6,561 nucleotides of DNA from Deltaproteobacteria bacterium (lineage in GTDB: Bacteria; Desulfobacterota; Desulfuromonadia; Desulfuromonadales; JAAYDE01). The stretch covers positions 1 through 6,561 of the forward strand of contig JAFPZV010000128.1 of NCBI GenBank assembly GCA_017417085.1. Direction: 5' to 3'. The position numbers were made by a program, and so were the translations under genes. Shown here in pieces: positions 1-5,621 of the stretch (position 1 is its first letter; each line of letters begins with the position of its first letter). The notes beneath the pieces were generated by a model that saw only the letters and a list, made by a program, of their open reading frames with translations, made no database searches and was not told the DNA's origin.

Positions 1-1146
1 CCAGGCCGTTATGCAGGAGCGGCGGTTGATTCGGTCATGTCCTATCTGGATCGGGCGGGAGGCATTACCCCCAACCGCGGCACGTATCGGGCGATCAAGG
101 TCAAACGCGGCAATCTCACGGTTGCGGTTATCGATCTGTACGATTTCGCGCTTAACGGCAATATGCCCCAGATTCGCCTGAAAGATGGGGATGTCATTCT
201 GGTGGGAGAACGGGGTGCCAGCGTTGCTGCCTATGGCATGCTTCGTCAGGAAGCACGCTATGAATTTACCAATGTGATCAACGGCATGCAGCTTATTCAT
301 TTTGGACGGCCCATTTCCAGCGCAACTCATGTCAGTGTTTCGGGAATCCGGCAGGGAAGACCTTTCAATCAGTATGTGCCATTGGCGGATTTCAAGACCA
401 TGCGTTTGGCCGATGGGGACAGCGTGGAATTTGTGGCGGATGTGCGGGGACGTACCATCATGACAGCAGTAAACGGCGCCATTCATGGCAAGTCCCGTTT
501 CCCGATCCGAAACAACACCACGCTGCGTTCGTTGCTTGCCTATGTGGAGGTCGATTCTGCGCTTGCCGACACATCCTCCGTCTATGTGCGCCGGCAGAGT
601 GTCGCACAGCAGCAGAAAGCCATTCTGGTCGATTCCCTGCGGCGTCTGGAACATTCTACGCTTACGGCTACTTCCGCCACGGCCGAGGAAGCGCAGATCC
701 GCATGAAAGAAGCAGAACTGGTGCAGGATTTTGTCAAGCGGGCCGCCTCGCTTACCCCGGACGGGGTGGTTGTCGTGAGTCGGAATGGACGCATCAACGA
801 TCTTCTTCTGGAAGATGGCGATTTGGTGGTTATTCCCCAGAAAAGCGATGTGGTGCAGGTTTCCGGCGAAGTCATGATTCCCAAGGCGGTTACTTTTGAC
901 GCTTCCATGACTGAGGAAGATTATCTGAAGAGCGCGGGCGGCTTTACCGATCGTGCAGACAAGTCCAATATCCTTATCGCCCGGATGAATGGCGAAGTGG
1001 GGCCAATAGAGGAGCTTGGCATCCATGCCGGAGACCGCATTCTTGTCATGCCGCGCGTGGACACCAAGAACATCGAACTGGCCAAGGGGATAACCCAGAT
1101 TCTCTATCAGATAGCAGTTGCAACCAAAGTCGCGGTGGGCTTGTAA
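1..1146 (+). CDS. SLBB-domain polysaccharide export protein (Wza-like), C-terminal part
   Basis: The reading frame is open from base 1, and the residues before the first Met (ending AAVDSV) already belong to the fold. The Met codon at 37 is therefore internal and the true start lies upstream; 381 residues are visible. The family forms the outer-membrane and periplasmic channel that exports capsule or exopolysaccharide. Visible residues 1-70 hold the end of a soluble-ligand-binding beta-grasp (SLBB) unit, with YLDRAGGI and LKDGDVILVG. A similar unit follows around 103-150 (LADGDSVEF), and another begins near 152. An Ala/Glu/Gln-rich helical stretch spans about 197-250. The last SLBB unit, about 283-350, carries VSGEV, SAGGFTDRAD and IHAGDRILVMPR. 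The final 25 or so residues (GITQILYQIAVATKV) look like the C-terminal helix that in Wza inserts into the outer membrane; that role is inferred by analogy. The gene ends with TAA before a strong terminator. The family call is firm; the exported polymer cannot be told. Confidence 0.88.
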   Translation, partial: PGRYAGAAVDSVMSYLDRAGGITPNRGTYRAIKVKRGNLTVAVIDLYDFALNGNMPQIRLKDGDVILVGERGASVAAYGMLRQEARYEFTNVINGMQLIHFGRPISSATHVSVSGIRQGRPFNQYVPLADFKTMRLADGDSVEFVADVRGRTIMTAVNGAIHGKSRFPIRNNTTLRSLLAYVEVDSALADTSSVYVRRQSVAQQQKAILVDSLRRLEHSTLTATSATAEEAQIRMKEAELVQDFVKRAASLTPDGVVVVSRNGRINDLLLEDGDLVVIPQKSDVVQVSGEVMIPKAVTFDASMTEEDYLKSAGGFTDRADKSNILIARMNGEVGPIEELGIHAGDRILVMPRVDTKNIELAKGITQILYQIAVATKVAVGL

Positions 1147-1180
1147 GTGTCAGCTGTTTGATGGTCAGAGCTTTGTGACA

Positions 1181-1212
1181 AAAAACTCCCCCTTTTGAGG
1201 GGGAGTTTTTTT
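1181..1212. terminator. Bidirectional Rho-independent terminator
   Basis: The arm AAAAACTCCCCC (1181-1192) pairs perfectly with GGGGGAGTTTTT (1199-1210) around a six-base loop, TTTTGA. On the plus strand the GC stem runs into seven T (1206-1212). On the minus strand the same hairpin runs into six T (complement of A 1180-1185). It lies 34 bases after the stop of the export gene and 21 bases beyond the stop of the converging acetyltransferase gene. It is therefore well placed to end transcription of both. Confidence 0.93.
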
Positions 1213-1233
1213 ATGAGTAAACAAAACTGAAGC

Positions 1234-1686
1234 CTACAGCATAATGCTGACAGCCGTTTCATCGCATTGGGGAAATTTGACGCATTTGACGCAGTCACCC
1301 CAGATTTTCTGCGGCAGTTCCGCCTTGTCGACCACGGCAAAACCCAGACGCACGAAAAAGTCCGGTTTGTAGGTGAGCGCAAACACCCTGGTAATCCCCA
1401 TTGCTTTGGCCTCTTCGAGCGCCGCCGTAACCAGCGTGCGGCCAATGCCGCGCCGTTCCTGCCCGGGAGCAACCGCAAGCGAGCGCACTTCCGCCAGATT
1501 TTCCCACCAGATATGCAGCGCGCAGGCGCCGGTTACCACCCCATCTTCCTCCACCACTTTGAATTCCCGGATCGCCTGGTAAATCTCCACCAGGGAACGC
1601 GGTAAAACGATGCCGTCGGAAACGTAGGCCATGAGCAGTTTTTGGATTGGTTGGCCGTCAGCCAGTTGCGCGTCACGAATATGCAT
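1234..1686 (-). CDS. argA: GNAT acetyltransferase, short N-acetylglutamate synthase type
   Basis: This is a 150-residue single-domain GNAT protein. The acetyl-CoA pyrophosphate loop QERRGIG is at residues 76-82, preceded by the strand EVRSLAVAP (66-74). The stretches VLPRSLVEIY (27-36), CALHIWWENLAEVRSL (55-70) and FALTYKPDFFVRLGF (102-116), and the tail KIWGDCVKC...FPQCDE, match my recollection of short stand-alone N-acetylglutamate synthases. Those use acetyl-CoA to acetylate glutamate at the first step of arginine synthesis and lack the amino-acid-kinase domain of classical ArgA. The ATG at 1686 is chosen because AAGGAGGA (1700-1693) sits six bases upstream; an in-frame GTG at 1710 would place that site inside the gene. 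It follows recN by 20 bases and is probably co-transcribed with it. Three cysteines near the C-terminus (132, 135, 141) resemble a metal-binding pattern. The GNAT call is near certain; the glutamate substrate is inferred. Confidence 0.85.
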   Translation of the reverse strand: MHIRDAQLADGQPIQKLLMAYVSDGIVLPRSLVEIYQAIREFKVVEEDGVVTGACALHIWWENLAEVRSLAVAPGQERRGIGRTLVTAALEEAKAMGITRVFALTYKPDFFVRLGFAVVDKAELPQKIWGDCVKCVKFPQCDETAVSIML

Positions 1687-1692
1687 GGGGGT

Positions 1693-1700
1693 TCCTCCTT
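1693..1700 (-). promoter_or_regulatory. Ribosome binding site of the argA-like gene
   Basis: Read on the minus strand this is AAGGAGGA, close to a perfect anti-Shine-Dalgarno match, six bases before the ATG at 1686. It lies just after the recN stop (1709-1707). It decides the start of the acetyltransferase against the upstream in-frame GTG at 1710, which overlaps the recN stop. Confidence 0.85.
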
Positions 1701-1706
1701 GTTTTT

Positions 1707-3389
1707 TCACTCACCGTTGGAAAAAAGCGGCAGAGAATCTGATGTTGCCTGGGTCAGCAGTTCCCGGGCATTGGCCAGGGCGGTGGCGGTTATCTGCGGG
1801 CCACCCAGCATGCGCGCCATTTCAATGTCACGTGATTCGCCCTCCAGATGCGTTGCCGTGGCTACTGTACGCCCGGAATCGTCCTCGTGCTTTTCAATGC
1901 GCCAGTGCTGCTCGGCGCAGGCCGCGACCTGGGGCAGGTGGGTCACACACAGCACCTGATGCGCGCGGGCAACACCGCGCAGTTTCCGGCCGACCGCCGC
2001 TCCCGCTCTGCCGCCGAGGCCTGCATCCACCTCGTCGAATACCAGCGTTCCGCATTGGGCTGGGGCCGCGCGGTAGATGGCCAGCATGAGGCGCGACAGT
2101 TCCCCTCCAGAGGCGATTTGGGCCAGCGGTTTGAGCTCTTCGCCAGCATTGGCGCAAAAGTAGAACTCTCCACTTTCCATGCCATTGGGGGCGGGTTTCT
2201 CCAGGGGTGTCAGCCGAACTTCGAAACGGGCGTTGGGCATGGCCAGATCGGCGAGTTCCTCAACGACCCGCTGCGCAAGACGCGGCGCGGCCTGGCGGCG
2301 TTTTTCCGACCAGGCTGCCCCTTTGGCTTCCAGCAACGCGCGTGTCTCTTCCTGGAGATGGAGCGTATTTTCGAGCGTTTCGTCCAGTTGTGCAAGCCGG
2401 GCAATTTCCGTTTCCAGCAGGGAAAGCTTTTTCAGAAGCGCAGCCACATCTGGCGCCTTGTACTTGCGTTTCAGGCGGTTGAGGAGCTGGAGCCGTTCTT
2501 CAATTTCGGAGAGCCGCTCGGGCGAGTTCTGGGTATGCCGTGCATAGTCGCGCAACTGCAGGGCAACATCTTCCACGCCGTACAGCGCATTGCGCAGTGC
2601 TTCGGCAAGTGGCGCAAACTTTGGCTCCAGATGCTGCGACGATTCCAGTGCTCCAGCCACCTTGTCCAGTTCGCCGGTGAGCGCCTGGGCTCCGCCGTAG
2701 AGTTTCTCGTAGCCGTTTTGGGCCGCATCCAGAAGTTTTCCGGCGTTGTGCAGCCGGGAACGTTCGGTTTCGAGCGAGAGGTCTTCGCCTGCGGCAAGCT
2801 TTGCATCTGCCAGTTCCTGATACTGGAATTCCAGCAAATCCTGTTGCTCCTGGCGCTGGTTTGCGGCATTTTGCAGCTCTTCCACCTGAAGCGTCAGTTC
2901 CTGCAGGCGTGTGTAGGCGGCGTGATAGGCTGCCGCTTCCTCTTCCGCCCGGGCAAAGGCATCCAGTTGGGCCAGGTGCCGCTCCACGTGCTGCAGGGCC
3001 TGCTGCTCATGCTGGCCATGCACCGTCAAAAGGGTATCGCCGATCTCCTTCAGCTGTTTGAGCCGCACCGGCATATCGTTGATGTAGGCACGTCCCCGGC
3101 CGGAGCGTGTGATGGTCCGCCGCAGACAGACTTCGTCTTCGGGCTCGATATCTGCTGCCCGCAGCAGTTCCGGATCGACTCCGACAAATACCGCTGCGAC
3201 AGTGGCCTCTTCACAGCCGGCACGGATGAGCGCCGGATTGGCGTTGGCGCCCAGGGCCAGCATCAGTGCGTCAAGGGCAATTGATTTGCCTGCTCCGGTT
3301 TCGCCGGTCAGCACGTTGAAACCTTCCGTGAAGCGGATGCTCATACGCTCCACGATGGCGATGTTGTGAATGACGAGTTCGGCAAGCAT
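1707..3389 (-). CDS. recN: DNA repair ATPase RecN
   Basis: This 560-residue SMC-like ATPase acts in recombinational repair of double-strand breaks. The N-terminal half of the ATPase head has Walker A GETGAGKS at 29-36, then RSGRGRAYIN (95-104) and the Q-loop region VHGQHEQQAL (123-132). Residues about 140-375 are Gln/Glu/Leu-rich and predict an antiparallel coiled coil. It contains LLNRLKRKYKA (302-312), typical of RecN. The C-terminal head half has the ABC signature SGGELSR (427-433), Walker B TLVFDEVDAG (448-457) and the switch THLPQVAA (483-490, His484). Length and motif order are normal for the family. The ATG at 3389 is supported by GGAAG (3401-3397) seven bases upstream and by MLAELVIHNIAIVE, a typical RecN N-terminus. 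The gene follows nadK by 56 bases, the same neighbour as in E. coli, and precedes the argA-like gene by 20. An inverted repeat abuts its ribosome binding site. RecN is SOS-controlled in many bacteria; no LexA box familiar to me was found here. Confidence 0.97.
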   Translation of the reverse strand: MLAELVIHNIAIVERMSIRFTEGFNVLTGETGAGKSIALDALMLALGANANPALIRAGCEEATVAAVFVGVDPELLRAADIEPEDEVCLRRTITRSGRGRAYINDMPVRLKQLKEIGDTLLTVHGQHEQQALQHVERHLAQLDAFARAEEEAAAYHAAYTRLQELTLQVEELQNAANQRQEQQDLLEFQYQELADAKLAAGEDLSLETERSRLHNAGKLLDAAQNGYEKLYGGAQALTGELDKVAGALESSQHLEPKFAPLAEALRNALYGVEDVALQLRDYARHTQNSPERLSEIEERLQLLNRLKRKYKAPDVAALLKKLSLLETEIARLAQLDETLENTLHLQEETRALLEAKGAAWSEKRRQAAPRLAQRVVEELADLAMPNARFEVRLTPLEKPAPNGMESGEFYFCANAGEELKPLAQIASGGELSRLMLAIYRAAPAQCGTLVFDEVDAGLGGRAGAAVGRKLRGVARAHQVLCVTHLPQVAACAEQHWRIEKHEDDSGRTVATATHLEGESRDIEMARMLGGPQITATALANARELLTQATSDSLPLFSNGE

Positions 3390-3402
3390 CTTTTTTCTTC
3401 CG

Positions 3403-3418
3403 AAGGTCCGATGACCTT
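3403..3418 (-). repeat. Inverted repeat or stem-loop just before the recN ribosome binding site
   Basis: On the minus strand AAGGTC, loop ATCG, GACCTT form a perfect six-pair stem with a four-base loop. One base separates it from GGAAG, the presumed recN Shine-Dalgarno. It could be a 16-base operator-type palindrome, an mRNA hairpin influencing recN translation, or chance. Read on the plus strand it runs into five T and looks like a weak terminator, but no plus-strand gene reads into it. Confidence 0.4.
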
Positions 3419-3445
3419 TTTGCGTACTTTGTTGTGGCTTACATC

Positions 3446-4294
3446 CTAAATGCCCCAGTGGAGTTTGCGGCGCAGCACCTCGAAATAACTGTATTCCTGC
3501 CCGCGAATCAGCGGTACGCCCGGATGTGTGCTGCGGATTTCCACTTCGTCACGGTTTTTGAGCGGAACTCCCACCTGGCCGTCGGCAGTGGCGTAGACCA
3601 CATTTTGCTCGTCGTGGCGTACTGTGACATGGATCACTTCCTGTTCCGGAACGATGAGGGGACGGTTGGTAAGGGTGTGCGGGCAAATCGGCGTGACGAT
3701 CAGGCAGCGCAGCTCCGGACTGACGATCGGACCGCCTGCCGCAAGGTTGTAGGCGGTGGAGCCGGTGGGGGTGGCAACGATCAGCCCGTCGGCCCGGAAC
3801 GTGGCCGGAACGTCATCAATTCGTGTCTCGATATCGATGATCCGGGCCAATGCCCCCTTGGTGATGACGATGTCATTCAGTGCCCGCACCCGGGCAATTT
3901 CCTGCCCCGCCCGCCACACCGTGGCACTGAGGGCCATGCGTTCGGAAATGGTGAAATCTCCGCTGATGACCTTTTTCAGTATCGGGAAAATATTTTCCGG
4001 TGATACCTCTGCCATAAAGCCGAGCCGTCCCAGATTGACGCCCAGAATGGGAATGGGGCGCGCCTCAAGTTGGCGGGCCGCCGCGATCAATGTCCCGTCG
4101 CCGCCGAACACGACGGCCAGTTGAATTTCTTCACGCAGCCGTTCCGGGGAGCAGGACTGTGCGCCAATTGCGGCTGCCGTTTCCTTGAGCGCCAGAACCT
4201 GAATGCCCTGTTGCGCGAACCAGGCAACACAGCGGCTGGCCAGTACTTCTGCCTGAGCGTGCGAAGGTTTGGTAAAGATGCCAACGGTATTCAT
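3446..4294 (-). CDS. nadK: NAD kinase
   Basis: This 282-residue enzyme phosphorylates NAD to NADP using ATP or polyphosphate, in the cytoplasm. The diagnostic GGDGT is at residues 64-68, with the catalytic Asp at 66, followed by LGVNLGRLGFMAEV (84-97). The NE/D motif appears as ALNDIVI (138-144), within the accepted variation. FRADGLIVATPTGSTAY (166-182) is the glycine-rich nucleotide-binding segment, and LTNRPLIVP (208-216) and the tail FEVLRRKLHW (271-280) are also typical. The start at 4294 gives MNTVGIFTKP, the usual beta-strand opening. The same frame stays open far upstream to 5581, but that extension lies antisense to the deacetylase and has no kinase features, so it is rejected. The Shine-Dalgarno is weak (no GGAG-like string in the 20 bases upstream). 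It is probably the first gene of an operon with recN and the argA-like gene; any promoter would lie in 4295-4522. Confidence 0.96.
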   Translation of the reverse strand: MNTVGIFTKPSHAQAEVLASRCVAWFAQQGIQVLALKETAAAIGAQSCSPERLREEIQLAVVFGGDGTLIAAARQLEARPIPILGVNLGRLGFMAEVSPENIFPILKKVISGDFTISERMALSATVWRAGQEIARVRALNDIVITKGALARIIDIETRIDDVPATFRADGLIVATPTGSTAYNLAAGGPIVSPELRCLIVTPICPHTLTNRPLIVPEQEVIHVTVRHDEQNVVYATADGQVGVPLKNRDEVEIRSTHPGVPLIRGQEYSYFEVLRRKLHWGI

Positions 4295-4311
4295 CGGTCT
4301 GTCACAATGGC

Positions 4312-4323
4312 TTTTTCGAAAAA
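4312..4323. repeat. AT-rich palindrome upstream of nadK
   Basis: TTTTTCGAAAAA is a perfect 12-base palindrome ending 18 bases upstream of the nadK start codon. It could be a protein-binding site or a chance A/T run. It is too AT-rich to make a strong RNA hairpin. Confidence 0.25.
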
Positions 4324-4462
4324 ACGTACCGTCTTGCTGCAGTGCATGGTAAAGGTTTCCATACCTCAAAAAAGAACCAATACCGCAACATGGGGTACTT
4401 GCGATTGGCAAAAAACTCCTGGTTTCCGGGAACTTTCCTATAGCATCTTGCGAGGCTTTCGT

Positions 4463-4498
4463 CCATCCCACGTTGGCGGTGGGGATGGTTGGGGGCGG
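4463..4498 (+). promoter_or_regulatory. Candidate structured leader: hairpin overlapping a G-quadruplex-capable tract
   Basis: CCATCCCAC (4463-4471) pairs with GTGGGGATGG (4479-4488) with one bulged G around a seven-base loop. The right arm also belongs to a run of closely spaced G-tracts from 4475 to 4498: GG, GG, GGGG, GG, GGGGG, GG, with spacers of one or two bases. That run could fold into a two-layer quadruplex. The two structures compete for the same bases, and both end shortly before the AAGGAG at 4505-4510. The base pairing is seen directly; folding and any regulatory role are inference. Confidence 0.35.
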
Positions 4499-4504
4499 AA
4501 AAGA

Positions 4505-4510
4505 AAGGAG
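4505..4510 (+). promoter_or_regulatory. Ribosome binding site of the polysaccharide deacetylase
   Basis: AAGGAG lies nine bases before a GTG at 4520 and twelve before the ATG at 4523, both in frame with the deacetylase. An ATG at 4512 is only one base away, too close, and would encode just three residues before a TGA that overlaps the deacetylase ATG. The spacing slightly favours GTG at 4520, and codon preference favours ATG at 4523; the proteins differ by one residue. Confidence 0.6.
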
Positions 4511-4522
4511 CATGGTTGGGTG

Positions 4523-5548
4523 ATGAGGGAAAAATGCTTGTGGAAAATGGGGCAGCATTTGGTGGTGCTGGCATTCTGCCTGATTATAACGAGTATCTGC
4601 GCGACAGCGGAAGTACCCGAGGCGCTTTCCGCTCCGGTTGTGGGGCGTGACTGGCAGGCGGATCGTCTTGATGAAAAATTTGGCGTGAAAAACAACAACG
4701 CTCCGCCGGAACGGCCAGTCCCGAAGCGGATGCTGCCGCCGCTTCGCAGGGAGGACGTGGGCGTCATTCGCAGAGTCAAGGTGCCGGAGGAGATGAAAGT
4801 GGCGGCGCTGACTTTCGATTTTTGCGAGCTGCAGACCAAGGTTTCCGGCTGCGATATGGGCATCGTCAATTTTCTGCGCACCGAAAAACTGCCCGCTACC
4901 TTTTTCATGTGCGGCAAATGGATGCGCAGTCACGCCCGCAGGCTGCGCCAGATTATGACAGTCCCCTTCTTCGAGGTTGCCAACCATGCCTGGAACCATG
5001 GCAACTGCGCGCTGCTTTCGCGCGCGGAGCTTGAAGAACAGGTGCTGGCCACGCAGGGGGAATACGAGCTGGTGCGTGAGAAACTGCTGTCCCAAAATAC
5101 TCAGGATGGTCAAAACCTGCATCAGATGCCACAGGTGCCGCATCTGTTCCGTTTGCCCTATGCGCGTTCCACGCCGCAGGCTCTGGAAGTCATTGCCGCT
5201 TTGGGGCTGCGCGTGGTGCTGTGGGATGTAGTCGCGGAAAATGGCAGCGACTGCACGAATATTGTCAACGCGCGGCGGGCGGCAGCGCGGGCGGCGCAGA
5301 CTGTCCGGCCCGGTTCCATCATCCTGCTGCATGCCAATCTGGTGCCCAGAGGCAGCGCGCAGCTTTTGAAGGAGCTGGTTGCCCTGCTTCGGGAGAAAGG
5401 CTACCGTTTTGTAACGGTGGGGGAACTGCTCTCTCTGGGAGAGCCGGAAACCGTTATGGACGGTTACTTCTGCCGCCCCGGAGACAATCTTCAACTGGAC
5501 AAAAAATTCGGCCCCAAGGGAACTGGAGTCGGCCGGCGTGAACACTGA
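4523..5548 (+). CDS. Secreted polysaccharide deacetylase (NodB/CE4 family, TFDxCE type)
   Basis: This 341-residue exported protein has a basic N-terminus, a hydrophobic core at about 12-25 (HLVVLAFCLIITSI) and a likely signal peptidase I site after Ala29 (ATA before E). The mature enzyme should therefore be periplasmic or extracellular. The family removes N- or O-acetyl groups from sugar polymers with a divalent metal. Motif 1 is TFDFCE (97-102): the first Asp (99) is kept, but the second Asp of the usual TFDD is Phe. Motif 2 is HAWNH (155-159), giving the metal-binding His pair. Motif 3 is FRLPYAR (209-215), motif 4 is around LWDVVAEN (233-240), and motif 5 is ILLHAN (267-272) with His270. 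The stretches ATFFMCGKWMRSH and FEVANHAWNH place it in a subfamily I recall with TFDLCE in the same position. Residues 30-90 form a proline-rich linker. It stands alone between divergent nadK and convergent mutY. The substrate (peptidoglycan, exopolysaccharide or other) cannot be inferred. Confidence 0.88.
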   Translation: MREKCLWKMGQHLVVLAFCLIITSICATAEVPEALSAPVVGRDWQADRLDEKFGVKNNNAPPERPVPKRMLPPLRREDVGVIRRVKVPEEMKVAALTFDFCELQTKVSGCDMGIVNFLRTEKLPATFFMCGKWMRSHARRLRQIMTVPFFEVANHAWNHGNCALLSRAELEEQVLATQGEYELVREKLLSQNTQDGQNLHQMPQVPHLFRLPYARSTPQALEVIAALGLRVVLWDVVAENGSDCTNIVNARRAAARAAQTVRPGSIILLHANLVPRGSAQLLKELVALLREKGYRFVTVGELLSLGEPETVMDGYFCRPGDNLQLDKKFGPKGTGVGRREH

Positions 5549-5566
5549 GCTTTTGGTCCCCGCCTC

Positions 5567-5607
5567 GGGCTTTGACCGCAAACGGCGGTTTCAGAACAGC
5601 CCATTTT
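5567..5607 (+). terminator. Weak candidate terminator between the deacetylase gene and mutY
   Basis: GGGCT (5567-5571) can pair with AGCCC (5598-5602), enclosing a second stem of ACCGC (5575-5579) with GCGGT (5585-5589), and TTTT follows at 5604-5607. An alternative pairing joins GCGGTTT (5585-5591) with AAACCGC (5608-5614). All the stems are short and the T-run is poor, so this is offered only as the best candidate in the 73-base convergent gap. Confidence 0.25.
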
Positions 5608-5621
5608 AAACCGCATCTTTG

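Larger units (their letters stand above)
4295..4522. other. Divergent intergenic region between nadK and the deacetylase
   Basis: These 228 bases must hold the promoters for the leftward nadK operon and the rightward deacetylase gene. I found no convincing sigma-70 pair on either strand. TATAGC at 4439-4444 is a possible plus-strand -10, but nothing like TTGACA lies 16-18 bases before it. No tRNA, riboswitch or small gene with a credible start was recognised. The recognisable structure is a palindrome at the nadK end and a hairpin with an overlapping G-rich tract at the deacetylase end. Confidence 0.5.

Noticed and set aside
37..39. ATG at 37 as the start of the export protein.
   Set aside because: The frame is open to base 1 and the residues before this Met fit the SLBB domain, so the gene begins upstream of the window.
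1237..1249. Palindrome CAGCAT-A-ATGCTG at the end of the acetyltransferase gene.
   Set aside because: It lies inside the last codons, has no T-run after it, and the strong terminator is nearby; most likely chance.
1687..1710. GTG at 1710 as the start of the acetyltransferase, overlapping the recN stop.
   Set aside because: The excellent AAGGAGGA lies downstream of this GTG and six bases before the ATG at 1686, and the GNAT fold begins at MHIRDAQ.
1848..3284. A 478-codon open frame on the plus strand opposite recN.
   Set aside because: recN on the other strand has every family motif. The antisense frame is Cys- and Phe-rich, shows no domain, and is best explained by codon bias keeping the opposite frame free of stops.
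3403..3421. The inverted repeat upstream of recN followed by five T, read as a plus-strand terminator.
   Set aside because: No plus-strand gene or transcript is expected here, and the stem has only six pairs.
4405..4444. TTGGCA (4405-4410) and TATAGC (4439-4444) as a promoter for the deacetylase.
   Set aside because: The 28-base spacing is far outside the usable range for a sigma-70 promoter.
4295..5581. The nadK frame stays open upstream on the minus strand to 5581, which would make a 711-residue protein.
   Set aside because: The extension is antisense to the clearly coding deacetylase, has no recognisable domain, and the NAD kinase N-terminus begins naturally at the Met at 4294.
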